This document shows positions 52,951-61,331 of a DNA stretch of 64,000 bases, in pieces. The position numbers were made by a program, and so were the translations under genes. This DNA is from Streptomyces thermolilacinus SPC6 (GTDB lineage: Bacteria > Actinomycetota > Actinomycetes > Streptomycetales > Streptomycetaceae): the NCBI RefSeq assembly GCF_000478605.2, contig NZ_ASHX02000001.1, forward strand, positions 5,285,001-5,349,000. The letters run 5' to 3'. The notes under the pieces were generated by a model. It saw only the letters and a program-made list of their open reading frames with translations, was not told where the DNA came from and did no database searches. Position 1 is the stretch's first letter, and each line of letters begins with the position of its first letter.

Positions 52951-54105
52951 GTGAATCTGGAGCTGAGCGAGGAGCAGGAGGCCGTCCGTCGGCTGGCCGA
53001 GGACTTCGTACGCCGCGAGGTCACCCCGCACGCCGCCGCCTGGGACCGCGCCGAGAGCGTGGACCGGGGCGTCGTGCGGAAGCTCGGCGCGCTCGGCTTC
53101 CTCGGGCTGACCGTCCCGGAGGAGTACGGCGGCTCGGGCGGCGACCACCTCGCGTACTGCCTGGTCACCGAGGAGCTCGGGCGCGGCGACTCCTCCGTGC
53201 GCGGCCTCGTCTCGGTCTCCCTCGGCCTGGTCGCCAAGACCATCGCCGCGTGGGGCACCGAGGAGCAGAAGCGCGCGTGGCTGCCCCCGCTCACCTCGGG
53301 CGAGGCGCTCGGCTGCTTCGGCCTCACGGAGCCCGGCACCGGCTCCGACGCGGCGAACCTCGCCACCCGCGCCGTCCGGGGCCCCGGCGGCGACTGGGTG
53401 CTCGACGGCTCCAAGATGTTCATCACCAACGGCACCTGGGCCGACGTCGTGCTCCTCTTCGCCCGCACCTCCGACGAGCCGGGGCACCGGGGCGTCTCCG
53501 CCTTCCTGGTCCCGGCCGACTCCCCGGGCCTCACCCGGCGCGCCGTCCACGGCAAGCTCGGCCTGCGCGGCCAGCCCACCGCCGAACTGGTCCTCCAGGG
53601 CGTGCGCGTCCCCGCCGACGCGCTGCTCGGACCGGAGGGCAAGGGCTTCTCCGTCGCCATGTCGGCGCTCGCCAAGGGCCGCATGTCCGTCGCCGCGGGC
53701 TGCGTGGGCATCGCGCGGGCGGCGCTCGACGCGGCGGTCGGGTACGCGGGGGAGCGCGAGCAGTTCGGCAAGCCCATCGCCTCGTACCAGCTGGTGCAGG
53801 AGCTGATCAGTGACATCTCCCTGGACGTGGAGGCGGCGCGGCTGCTCACCTGGCGGGTCGCCGACCTGATCGACCGGGGCCGGGACTTCGCCACCGCCGC
53901 GTCCCAGGCGAAGCTGTTCGGCTCCGAGGCCGCCGTACGGTCCGCGAACAACGCGCTCCAGGTCTTCGGCGGCTACGGCTACATCGACGAGTACCCGGTC
54001 GGCAAACTGCTGCGCGACGCGCGCGTGATGACCCTGTACGAGGGCACCAGCCAGATCCAGAAGCTCATCATCGGCCGCGCCCTCACCGGGGTCTCCGCCT
54101 TCTGA
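52951..54105 (+). CDS. Acyl-CoA dehydrogenase
   Basis: A 384-aa flavoenzyme of fatty-acid-type beta-oxidation. Visible blocks are GCFGLTEPGTGSD, WVLDGSKMFITNG, AREQFGKPI-like EREQFGKPIASYQ and the C-terminal LYEGTSQIQKLIIGR that holds the catalytic Glu of short-chain enzymes. GTG 52951 has AAGGGG upstream and starts the conserved NLELSEEQEAVRR; GTG 52933 is an alternative. It is probably repressed by the divergent TetR protein. Confidence 0.92.
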   Translation: MNLELSEEQEAVRRLAEDFVRREVTPHAAAWDRAESVDRGVVRKLGALGFLGLTVPEEYGGSGGDHLAYCLVTEELGRGDSSVRGLVSVSLGLVAKTIAAWGTEEQKRAWLPPLTSGEALGCFGLTEPGTGSDAANLATRAVRGPGGDWVLDGSKMFITNGTWADVVLLFARTSDEPGHRGVSAFLVPADSPGLTRRAVHGKLGLRGQPTAELVLQGVRVPADALLGPEGKGFSVAMSALAKGRMSVAAGCVGIARAALDAAVGYAGEREQFGKPIASYQLVQELISDISLDVEAARLLTWRVADLIDRGRDFATAASQAKLFGSEAAVRSANNALQVFGGYGYIDEYPVGKLLRDARVMTLYEGTSQIQKLIIGRALTGVSAF

Positions 54106-54180
54106 CCCGGCGCCGCTGAGTACCGCGCCTGAGTAGCCGGACGGATGTGGCGCACACCACAGCGGCGCATCCTCGACCCC

Positions 54181-54468
54181 ATGAGTGACACACCGGTCAA
54201 GCAGCAGAACACCGCGGCGTACTACGGCCAGGCTGTCGCCTCCTTCGCCGTCGCCCTCCTCGCCGTCGCCCTCGGCATCGGCAACCTGGAGGCGGACGTC
54301 TGGGTCCGCGCCTTCCTCGGCATCGCCGTCCTGTACCTCACGACCTCCGCCTTCACCCTCGCCAAGGTCGTCCGCGACCGGCAGGAGGCCGGGCAGATCA
54401 TCAGCCGCGTCGACCAGGCCCGGCTGGAGAAGCTGCTCGCCGAGCACGACCCGTTCCAGAAGCTCTGA
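54181..54468 (+). CDS. YiaA/YiaB-type two-helix inner membrane protein
   Basis: A 95-aa membrane protein with two helices: AVASFAVALLAVALGIG and AFLGIAVLYLTTSAFTLAKVV, as in the yiaA/B two-helix domain, followed by a soluble helix (QIISRVDQARLEKLLAEHDP). ATG at 54181. Function unknown. It sits between the acyl-CoA dehydrogenase and a TetR gene. Confidence 0.85.
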   Translation: MSDTPVKQQNTAAYYGQAVASFAVALLAVALGIGNLEADVWVRAFLGIAVLYLTTSAFTLAKVVRDRQEAGQIISRVDQARLEKLLAEHDPFQKL

Positions 54469-54491
54469 CCCCGCCGGTGCCCCCGCCACGC

Positions 54492-54507
54492 TCTAAGCGC
54501 TTGCTCA
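54492..54507. promoter_or_regulatory. Palindromic site upstream of TetR gene (MaoC-linked)
   Basis: TCTAAGCGCTTGCTCA, centred on the palindrome AAGCGCTT, 47 bp before the TetR start. The same AAGCGCTTGCT occurs before the MaoC gene. It partly fits the KstR2-type motif A-n-CAAG-nn-CTTG-n-T. Confidence 0.65.
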
Positions 54508-54553
54508 CCCTCGCGGTATGGTGTTCGTCCTTGTATGACGGAAGGGGCGAGTG

Positions 54554-55180
54554 ATGGGTACGGCGGAGGAGAGGCCCGACGGCCGGGAGACGCCATGGGG
54601 CGAGGTCACCCCGGACGCGGCCCGTCGGCTGCTGGTGGCCGCCGTGGAGGCCTTCGCCGAGCGCGGCTACCACGCCACGACCACCCGTGACATCGCGGGC
54701 CGCGCCGGCATGAGCCCGGCCGCGCTCTACATCCACTACAAGACCAAGGAGGAGCTCCTCCACCGGATCAGCCGCATCGGCCACGACAGGGCCCTGGAGA
54801 TCCTGGAGGAGGCGGCGGACGGCCCCGGCACCGCCGCCGAGCGCCTCGCCGCCGCCGTGCGGTCCTTCGTCCGCTGGCACGCCGAGCGCCACACGACCGC
54901 CCGCGTCGTCCAGTACGAGCTCGACGCCCTCGGCCCGGAGCACCGGGCGGAGATCGTCGCCCTGCGCCGCAGGACCGACGCCGCGGTGCGCCGCATCATC
55001 AGCGACGGCGTGGCCGCCGGCGAGTTCGACGTCCCCGACGTCCCGGGCACGACCCTCGCGGTCCTGTCCCTGTGCATCGACGTGGCCCGCTGGTTCAACG
55101 CCCAGGGCAGCCGCACCCCCGACGAGGTCGGCGCCCTCTACGCCGACCTCGTCCTCCGCATGGTCACCGCCCGCTCCTGA
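54554..55180 (+). CDS. TetR regulator linked to MaoC gene
   Basis: A 208-aa regulator. The helix-turn-helix is near residues 38-72 (TTTRDIAGRAGMSPAALYIHYKTKEELL). The C-terminal domain (VRSFVRWHAERHTTARVVQYELDAL) resembles TetR_C_33/KstR2-type regulators of lipid catabolism, an impression not tested by alignment. GAAGGGGCGA precedes ATG 54554. The site in its promoter recurs before the convergent MaoC gene, so autoregulation plus control of MaoC is likely. Confidence 0.88.
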   Translation: MGTAEERPDGRETPWGEVTPDAARRLLVAAVEAFAERGYHATTTRDIAGRAGMSPAALYIHYKTKEELLHRISRIGHDRALEILEEAADGPGTAAERLAAAVRSFVRWHAERHTTARVVQYELDALGPEHRAEIVALRRRTDAAVRRIISDGVAAGEFDVPDVPGTTLAVLSLCIDVARWFNAQGSRTPDEVGALYADLVLRMVTARS

Positions 55181-55191
55181 CCCCGGCGGGC

Positions 55192-55653
55192 TCAGAAGTA
55201 GAAGCGGGAGACCGACTCCGCGACGCACACCGGCTTGTCGCCGCCCTCGCGCTCCACCGTCACCACGGCCGTCACCTGCACGCCGTCGGGCACGTCGTCG
55301 ACCGCCTTCAGCAGCGCCGTCGCGCGCAGGCGCGAGCCGACCGGGACCGGCGCGGGGAAGCGCACCTTGTTCGTGCCGTAGTTGACGCCCATCCGCACCC
55401 CGTCCACCCGCATCACCTGCGGCGTCAGGACGGGCAGCAGGGACAGCGTCAGGTAGCCGTGCGCGATCGTCGTCCCGAACGGGCCGGACGCCGCCCGCTC
55501 CCGGTCCACGTGGATCCACTGGTGGTCCTCGGTGGCGTCGGCGAACAGGTCGATCCGCTTCTGGTCCACCTCCAGCCAGTCGCTGTACCCGAGCTGCTCG
55601 CCCACCGCGGCCCGCAGCTCTTCGACGGAGGTGAAGATCCTCGGCTCTGCCAT
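55192..55653 (-). CDS. MaoC-like hot-dog dehydratase
   Basis: A 153-aa MaoC-family protein. The (R)-specific enoyl-CoA hydratase motif is recognisable: FADATEDHQWIHVD (catalytic Asp and His) near residue 45 and GTTIAHGYLTLSLLP (near 65). It hydrates enoyl-CoA or dehydrates the 3-hydroxyacyl form. It stands as a single gene, convergent with TetR, and its promoter contains the CCAAGCGCTTGCTTAG site. Confidence 0.92.
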   Translation of the reverse strand: MAEPRIFTSVEELRAAVGEQLGYSDWLEVDQKRIDLFADATEDHQWIHVDRERAASGPFGTTIAHGYLTLSLLPVLTPQVMRVDGVRMGVNYGTNKVRFPAPVPVGSRLRATALLKAVDDVPDGVQVTAVVTVEREGGDKPVCVAESVSRFYF

Positions 55654-55690
55654 CCCTGCTCCCTGGTTCCAGGCGCGATCACGGTCATGT

Positions 55691-55706
55691 CCAAGCGCTT
55701 GCTTAG
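55691..55706. promoter_or_regulatory. Palindromic site upstream of MaoC gene
   Basis: CCAAGCGCTTGCTTAG, 38 bp before the MaoC start. On the minus strand it reads CTAAGCAAGCGCTTGG. It shares AAGCGCTTGCT with the site before the TetR gene. Confidence 0.65.
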
Positions 55707-55754
55707 CATGTGCGCGGCGGTGGCCCTTGTCAACGGACCAGTAGGGTTCGGGGG

Positions 55755-56249
55755 GTGCCGCAGATTCCAGAGAAGATCCACGAGCTCACCGTCGGCCAGC
55801 TCTCCGCCCGCAGCGGCGCGGCCGTCTCCGCCCTGCACTTCTACGAGGCCAAGGGCCTGATCACCAGCCGCCGCACCAGCGGCAACCAACGCCGCTACAG
55901 CAGGGACGCGCTGCGCCGCGTCGCCTTCGTGCGCGCGGCCCAGCGCGTCGGCATCCCCCTCGCCACCATCCGGCAGGCACTCGCCGAGCTGCCGGAGGAG
56001 CGGACGCCCACCCGCGAGGACTGGGCGCGGCTCTCCCGGACCTGGCGGGCCGAACTGGACGCCCGCATACAGCAGCTCGCCCGGCTCCGCGACCACCTCA
56101 CCGACTGCATCGGCTGCGGATGCCTCTCCCTCAAGACGTGCGTCCTGTCCAACCCGGACGACGTGCTCGGCGAGCGCCTCGCCGGCTCCCGGCTCCTGCC
56201 GGTGCGCCTTCCCCAGGACGGTGACGAGGGCGCGCGGGAGGAGGCGTAG
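55755..56249 (+). CDS. soxR: SoxR redox-sensing MerR-family regulator
   Basis: A 164-aa regulator. The MerR-type helix-turn-helix is at about residues 12-45 ([25 protein letters not shown]), then a coiled dimer helix and the [2Fe-2S] motif C-x2-C-x-C-x5-C ([12 protein letters not shown] near residue 120). In Streptomyces SoxR responds to redox-active antibiotics and controls a small set of oxidoreductase/transport genes; none of the usual targets is next to it. GTG 55755 is the likely start. It converges on the RNA ligase gene with 3 bp between. Confidence 0.93.
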   Translation: MPQIPEKIHELTVGQLSARSGAAVSALHFYEAKGLITSRRTSGNQRRYSRDALRRVAFVRAAQRVGIPLATIRQALAELPEERTPTREDWARLSRTWRAELDARIQQLARLRDHLTDCIGCGCLSLKTCVLSNPDDVLGERLAGSRLLPVRLPQDGDEGAREEA

Positions 56250-56252
56250 GGC

Positions 56253-57329
56253 CTACTCGTACTCCGTACCGCCCTTCCGGGTCAGGTACGCGGGGCTGAC
56301 CGCCTTGGCGATCGCCCGGCCGCCGACCACCGGGCTGTGCCGCTCGGTGGCCGGGCGGATCACCACGCCCTCCCGCAGGTGCAGGCCGCGTCCCGACACG
56401 GTCTCCCGCCCCGACGCCAGCTCCATCACGGTCGCGATGTCGTACGGGCCGCTGAACAGCACCGGCACGAGCGGCAGTTCACCGTCCAGCACCTCGTGCA
56501 GTTCCGCCGCGTCCAGCCGCCGCACCTGCCCGGCGACCTCCACGGACACGTCGAACACGGCGTACCCGAGCCGGTCGGCGCGGGCGTCGGCGCCGTGGGA
56601 GAGGTCCTGCACCCCGGCCCCGTACACCTCGCCGAACACGCCGACCCTGGTCGCGCCGAACCGCCTCGCCAGCCGCGCCGCCGCCTCCGGTGCGCCGTGC
56701 CCGCGCACCGCGCGCCAGTACACGTTGCGCGGGTCCTCCCGGAGCGCCAGGCCCTTGGCGCCGAAGCCCTTAGAGGAGACCTGCACCCGGTCGCCTTCGG
56801 CGTGGTACGTCATCAGGCAGGCCGTGCCGTGCACCTTCTCCGTCAGGACGACGGGCTCGCCCGGCGCGAACAGGTCCGGGTAGCGCTGGATGTTCTCCAC
56901 GTCGCCCCACGGCAGCAGATCGGGCGCGGACTCCACGTCGCCGCTCATGCTCGTGGGTACCGGCGGCACCCACTTGGTGATGCCGAGCAGCTCCGCGAAG
57001 TCCGTACGGTCCCGCGCCGCCGCCACCAGGTCCACCCCGGCCAGCGCGCGCGGGCGGCACACGAGCCCCTGCGACAGCTCGCCGCGCAGCCGCACCGCCT
57101 TCACCCGGTTCGCCGCCGACCCGGCCAGCCGCCCGGTCAGCCCCAGCTCCTCGATGAGCGGCGCGGGCAGGACCGCCTGCTCCGGGATGTACACGGCGGC
57201 GTCGCCCGTGCGGTAGGCGCCCTTGGCGACGACCGCCCGGTACAGGCCCACCTGGGCCAGTTCGAGGGCGTCGGCGTCGGGATGCTCGTGGACGGTCAGC
57301 AGTTCGGCGGTGACGCGCAGCGTGGACAT
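56253..57329 (-). CDS. ATP-dependent RNA ligase, Rnl5 (DraRnl)-like
   Basis: A 358-aa nucleotidyltransferase. The nucleotide-binding Lys lies in LTEKVHGTACLM (motif I, near residue 165); motif III is GVFGEVYGAG, motif IV EGVVIRP and motif V AIAKAVSPAYL. The N-terminal about 130 residues form an OB-like domain before the ligase core, which is the DraRnl (Rnl5) arrangement and differs from T4 Rnl1/2. It seals nicked RNA or RNA-DNA hybrids and is thought to serve RNA repair. GAGGAG precedes ATG 57329. A zinc-ribbon gene follows the same strand upstream. Confidence 0.88.
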   Translation of the reverse strand: MSTLRVTAELLTVHEHPDADALELAQVGLYRAVVAKGAYRTGDAAVYIPEQAVLPAPLIEELGLTGRLAGSAANRVKAVRLRGELSQGLVCRPRALAGVDLVAAARDRTDFAELLGITKWVPPVPTSMSGDVESAPDLLPWGDVENIQRYPDLFAPGEPVVLTEKVHGTACLMTYHAEGDRVQVSSKGFGAKGLALREDPRNVYWRAVRGHGAPEAAARLARRFGATRVGVFGEVYGAGVQDLSHGADARADRLGYAVFDVSVEVAGQVRRLDAAELHEVLDGELPLVPVLFSGPYDIATVMELASGRETVSGRGLHLREGVVIRPATERHSPVVGGRAIAKAVSPAYLTRKGGTEYE

Positions 57330-57510
57330 GGCGCGGCTCCTCATGGTCGGTGGATCGGTCACCGCCACTGTCGCCGCGCGGAATCCGGATGCTCACCCGG
57401 TTTTCCCGCTGCTACGGTCGGTCCGCCCAAGCGCCCTGCGGGCCGCCCCCGCCGGCCGGTCCGTACGCCCGGGAAAGCCAGGTCCGTACGCTCCCGAAAG
57501 GCTCCGTCCC

Positions 57511-58128
57511 TCACCCCACGGCGGCCAGTTCCCGCACCGTCCGGGCCGCGCGGCGGCGGGCCGCCGCGAGGGCCTCGGGCGACAGGACGGGCGCCGGGAC
57601 GAGCACCCCGCAGTCCCCGCAGACCGGGCCGCACGCCTCGTCCCGGCCGTCCCACCGCCAGACGAACCGGTCGCCGCCGCACACCGGGCAGCACCCGCCG
57701 GGCCCCGCCTCCAGGGCCGCGATCAGCCGCCGCAGCGCCTCGCCCAGCGGCAGGTCCGGGTGCGTGGACGGGTCCACGCACCGCGCCACGCCGTTGCCGC
57801 CCCAGGTGCGGCGGTGCCAGTCGTCGAGCGGGCCCGGGGTGCGCAGCCCCAGGTGCTTCTCCCTGCGGCGCCGCTCCGCGAACCGCCGCTCGTAGGCGAG
57901 CCACACGGCCCGCGCCTCCTCCACCTCGTCCAGCGCGGCCACCAGCCGCGCCGGATCGAGGTCCCGGTCCTCGGGTCCGAACCCGTGCCGCCCGCACAGG
58001 TGGTCCCAGGTCGCCCGGTGCCCGTACGGCGCGAACCGCTCCAGGCACTTGCGCAGCGAGTAGCGCCGCAGCGCCACATCGCATCCCGGATCACGAACCT
58101 GTCTGGCGAGACTCCGGAAACCGGCCAT
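57511..58128 (-). CDS. Zinc-ribbon protein of unknown function
   Basis: A 205-aa protein. The N-terminal half is helical with RSLARQVRDPGCDVALRRY and many charged residues. The last third has CCPVCGG and CGPVCGDCG, which form one or two zinc ribbons. I recall similar proteins in other Streptomyces, but none with a known role. ATG 58128 has GGAGG upstream; the upstream in-frame extension looks random. It lies 182 bp before the RNA ligase gene in the same direction; a link to RNA repair is only suggested by position. Confidence 0.8.
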   Translation of the reverse strand: MAGFRSLARQVRDPGCDVALRRYSLRKCLERFAPYGHRATWDHLCGRHGFGPEDRDLDPARLVAALDEVEEARAVWLAYERRFAERRRREKHLGLRTPGPLDDWHRRTWGGNGVARCVDPSTHPDLPLGEALRRLIAALEAGPGGCCPVCGGDRFVWRWDGRDEACGPVCGDCGVLVPAPVLSPEALAAARRRAARTVRELAAVG

Positions 58129-58330
58129 CGCTCCGCCACCTCCGTCGCTGGTACTTCGGCGTCGTTGAAGAGACGTACGGGTGCCCGTTCCGGCTCCATC
58201 GAAAATCGACAGGGGTCCGATCTCCGCCACGTCCCCCCACTGGTACGGAAGGGCCGCGCGCGGCGCTCGACCCGGCGCGCCACGGGAATGTGACGTCCCG
58301 TCACCCGTTGGCGCGGCACCCGCGCCCCGT

Positions 58331-59626
58331 TCAGCGGTACAGCAGGTACTCCTCGCGCACCGCCCGGAACGCGGCCAGATCCCGCTCCCACGCCGCCGCC
58401 ACCTCGTCGGGACCGGCGCCCGCGTCGATCAGCGTCCGCACGGTCGCCGTGCCGGTCAGCTTGTCGATCCAGCGGTCGGCGCGCCACGCGAACCCGCTCC
58501 ACGTCCGCTTCGCCGTCACCAGCAGCCCGATCCCGGTCCGTACGGGGTCGAACGCCGCCCGGTCGTGGACGTGCAGCTGCACCCCGCCGACCGTCTTCCC
58601 CTGGAACTTCGAGAACACGGGCGCGAAGTACGCCTCCCGGAACGCGACGCCCGGCAGGTCCAGGGCGTTCGCCGCCTCCGCCCACCGCCGGTCCACGCCC
58701 TCGGCGCCCAGCAGCTCGAACGGCCGGGTCGTGCCGCGCCCCTCCGACAGGTTCGTGCCCTCGAACAGGCAGGTCCCGCCGTACACGAGCGCCGTGTCGG
58801 GCGTCGGCATGTTCGGGCTCGGCGGCACCCACGGCAGCCCCGTCGCGTCGAACGGGTCCCGGCGCCGCCACCCCGACATCCGCACGGTCTCCAGCGGCAC
58901 GGGCCGCGCCAGGAACTCGGCGTTGAACAGCAGCGCCAGCTCCGCCACGGTCATCCCGTGCACCTGCGCGATCGGCTCCCGGCCCACGAACGTCGCGTAC
59001 GCGCGGTCCAGCACCGGCCCCAGTGCGGCCCGCCCGCCGACCGGATTGGGCCGGTCAAGGACGACGAACCGTTTCCCCGCCAGCTCCGCGGCGACCATGC
59101 AGTCGTACATGGTCCAGATGTACGTGTAGAAGCGCGCGCCCGCGTCCTGGATGTCGAACACGACCGTGTCCACGCCCGACGCGGCGAACACGTCCGCCAG
59201 CGCGCGCCCGCTCTTGCCGTACGTGTCGTACACCGGCAGCCCGGTCGCCGGGTCGTCGTACCGGCCCTCCGAGCCGCCCGCCTGGGCGGTGCCCCGGAAG
59301 CCGTGCTCGGGCCCGAACACCGCGACCAGGCGCACCCGTTCGTCAGCGTGCATCACGTCGACGATGTGCCGTACGTCTGCGGTGACCCCGGTCGGGTTGG
59401 TCACCACGCCCACCCTCTGCCCGTCGAGCACCCCGTACCCGTCGGCCGCCAGCCGGTCGAAACCGGTCCGCACCCGCCGCCCGGCACCCGCCCCGGCCGC
59501 CCCCGCGGCCTCGGCCGCCGCCTCGGCGGCCCCGGCTCCGGCGCCCGGCGCCGCCGCCCCCGTCGCGCCGGCCACCGCCAGCGCACCCCCCGCCACCGCC
59601 AGCAGACCCCTTCTGGACACGCTCAT
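58331..59626 (-). CDS. DUF1343/NamZ-like exo-beta-N-acetylmuramidase, Tat-exported
   Basis: A 431-aa protein. The signal has a twin-arginine SRRGLLAV followed by a hydrophobic stretch, indicating export in folded form. The mature domain begins near VRTGFDRL and carries VGVVTNPTGV, the catalytic-region GPEHGFRGTAQAG and SPNMPTPDTALVYGGTCLFEGTNLSEGRGT (quoted in parts: SPNMPTPDTALVY, FEGTNLSEGRGT). These are DUF1343 blocks; NamZ of Bacillus cleaves terminal N-acetylmuramic acid from peptidoglycan fragments. It would take part in cell-wall recycling. GGAGG precedes ATG 59626. Confidence 0.9.
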   Translation of the reverse strand: MSVSRRGLLAVAGGALAVAGATGAAAPGAGAGAAEAAAEAAGAAGAGAGRRVRTGFDRLAADGYGVLDGQRVGVVTNPTGVTADVRHIVDVMHADERVRLVAVFGPEHGFRGTAQAGGSEGRYDDPATGLPVYDTYGKSGRALADVFAASGVDTVVFDIQDAGARFYTYIWTMYDCMVAAELAGKRFVVLDRPNPVGGRAALGPVLDRAYATFVGREPIAQVHGMTVAELALLFNAEFLARPVPLETVRMSGWRRRDPFDATGLPWVPPSPNMPTPDTALVYGGTCLFEGTNLSEGRGTTRPFELLGAEGVDRRWAEAANALDLPGVAFREAYFAPVFSKFQGKTVGGVQLHVHDRAAFDPVRTGIGLLVTAKRTWSGFAWRADRWIDKLTGTATVRTLIDAGAGPDEVAAAWERDLAAFRAVREEYLLYR

Positions 59627-59700
59627 GGGAGACCTCCGTGATCGTTCCGTCACGCTCGGGCATGAGACCTCGCAGGCTAGCGCGGCACCCCTTCCCGCTG

Positions 59701-59720
59701 GACATACCGACCGGTTAGTC
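59701..59720. promoter_or_regulatory. TetR-type operator upstream of the SDR gene
   Basis: GACATACCGACCGGTTAGTC. It shares 17 of 20 positions with the reverse complement of 63616-63635. It lies between the divergent NamZ-like and SDR genes, 66 bp before the SDR start. Confidence 0.7.
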
Positions 59721-59786
59721 TGCCCGTCGTACGGCCGGTCCTCGCGGTCGGCCTCCCGGTGGGAACACGGCGAAGGGATTGCGGGC

Positions 59787-60551
59787 ATGAGCACGTTCCA
59801 GGGCGCACACGTGGTCGTCACAGGGGCGGGCGGCGGCATCGGCGCCGCGCTGGCGCGCCGGTTCGCCGCCGAGGGCGCCCGCGTCGTCGTCAACGACCTC
59901 GACCCGGAGCGCGCCAAGGCCGTCGCCGACGAGATCGGCGCCGTCCCGCTGCCCGGCGACGCCTCCGCCGTCGTGGACGAGGCCCGCGACGCCCTGGACG
60001 GCACCGTCGACGTCTACTGCGCCAACGCCGGGCTCGCCTCGCCCGGTGACGCCTTCGCCGACGAGGAGGTGTGGGCGGCCGCCTGGGACGTGAACGTCAT
60101 GGCCCATGTCCGCGCCGCCCGCGCCCTGCTGCCAGGCTGGCTGGATCGGGGCTCCGGCCGGTTCGTGTCCACCGTCTCGGCGGCCGGGCTGCTGACCATG
60201 ATCGGCGCCGCCCCGTACAGCGTGAGCAAGCACGGCGCGTACGCCTTCGCGGAGTGGCTGTCCCTCACGTACCGGCACCGGGGGATCAAGGTCCACGCGA
60301 TCTGCCCCCAGGGCGTGCGCACGGACATGCTCAGCGCCGCCGGAACGGCCGGGGAACTGGTCCTCGCCCCCACCGCCATCGAGCCCGACGACGTCGCGGA
60401 GGCGCTGTTCGCGGGGATGGCGGAGGACCGGTTCCTGATCCTCCCGCACCCCGAGGTCGCCGACTACTACCAGGTCCGCGCGGCCGACCCGGAGCGCTGG
60501 CTCGGCGGGATGAACCGGGTCCAGCGGACCTGGGAGGCCACCGGGCGGTGA
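59787..60551 (+). CDS. Short-chain dehydrogenase/reductase (SDR)
   Basis: A 254-aa NAD(P)-dependent oxidoreductase. The coenzyme motif TGAGGGIG (near residue 13), CANAG (near 80), the catalytic Ser in STVSAAG and Tyr/Lys in YSVSK are visible. ATG 59787 has GAAGGGA upstream. It shares a TetR-type operator with the kinase-acyl-CoA dehydrogenase unit to the right, so it probably acts with them, for example oxidising or reducing the hydroxyl group of a hydroxyacyl-CoA. Exact substrate unknown. Confidence 0.9.
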   Translation: MSTFQGAHVVVTGAGGGIGAALARRFAAEGARVVVNDLDPERAKAVADEIGAVPLPGDASAVVDEARDALDGTVDVYCANAGLASPGDAFADEEVWAAAWDVNVMAHVRAARALLPGWLDRGSGRFVSTVSAAGLLTMIGAAPYSVSKHGAYAFAEWLSLTYRHRGIKVHAICPQGVRTDMLSAAGTAGELVLAPTAIEPDDVAEALFAGMAEDRFLILPHPEVADYYQVRAADPERWLGGMNRVQRTWEATGR

Positions 60552-60576
60552 TCCTGGTACGGACTAGTGGGAAGAT

Positions 60577-60598
60577 CGGTCGGGCGACCAGCCGACCG
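60577..60598. promoter_or_regulatory. Inverted repeat upstream of TetR gene
   Basis: CGGTCG (60577-60582) and CGACCG (60593-60598), spaced by 10 nt, lie 28 bp before the TetR start. Related to the ACCGAC half-sites at 59701 and 63616; possible autoregulation site. Confidence 0.45.
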
Positions 60599-60625
60599 GA
60601 CGACGACGAGGAGAGGTGGCGGCAC

Positions 60626-61222
60626 ATGGCCAGGACGACGGACGGGAGCGGCACCACACCCGTCCCCCGCAGGCTGCTGGCCGCCGCCACCCGCCTCTTC
60701 GCCGAGCGGGGCTACGACCGGACCTCCGTCCAGGAGATCGTCGAGGCGGCCGGTGTCACCAAGGGCGCCCTCTACCACTACTTCGGGTCCAAGGAGGACC
60801 TGCTGCACGAGGTGTACGCGCGCGTGCTGCGCCTCCAGCAGGAGCGGCTCGACGCCTTCGCGGACGCCGACGCGCCGGTGGAACAGCGGCTGCGGGACGC
60901 GGCGGCCGACGTCGTCGTCACCACCATCGAGAACCTGGACGACGCCGCCATCTTCTTCCGCTCCATGCACCATCTGAGCCCGGAGAAGAACCGGCAGGTC
61001 CGCGCCGAGCGGCGGCGCTACCACGAGCGGTTCCGCGCCCTGATCGAGGAGGGCCAGCGCTCCGGCGTGTTCTCGTCGGCCACCCCGGCCGACCTGGTGG
61101 TGGACTACCACTTCGGCTCGGTGCACCACCTGTCCACCTGGTACCGGCCCGACGGCCCCCTCGGCCCCCGCGAGGTCGCCGACCACCTCGCCGACCTCCT
61201 GCTGCGCGCCCTGCGCCCGTAG
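60626..61222 (+). CDS. TetR regulator of the SDR/kinase/acyl-CoA dehydrogenase genes
   Basis: A 198-aa regulator. The helix-turn-helix spans about residues 30-62 (TSVQEIVEAAGVTKGALYHYFGSKEDLL). The C-terminal domain has AIFFRSMHHLSPEKNRQ, typical of TetR regulators of acyl-CoA metabolism. GAGGAGAGG precedes ATG 60626. Two palindromic sites at the SDR and kinase promoters are likely its targets. It ends at a strong bidirectional terminator. Confidence 0.88.
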   Translation: MARTTDGSGTTPVPRRLLAAATRLFAERGYDRTSVQEIVEAAGVTKGALYHYFGSKEDLLHEVYARVLRLQQERLDAFADADAPVEQRLRDAAADVVVTTIENLDDAAIFFRSMHHLSPEKNRQVRAERRRYHERFRALIEEGQRSGVFSSATPADLVVDYHFGSVHHLSTWYRPDGPLGPREVADHLADLLLRALRP

Positions 61223-61296
61223 GGCCCCGCGCCGTTCGGCTCGCGCCGTTCGGGGCCGCGCGCCTCGGGTGTCGCGCCGTTCGCCCCGCGCCGCCG

Positions 61297-61325
61297 CCCG
61301 GGCCCCGGCCGCGCCGGGGCCCGGG
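61297..61325. terminator. Bidirectional hairpin terminator
   Basis: A perfect 13-bp stem (61297-61309 with 61313-61325), 3-nt loop, between the convergent TetR and acyl-CoA dehydrogenase genes. Confidence 0.85.
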
Positions 61326-61331
61326 CTCACG

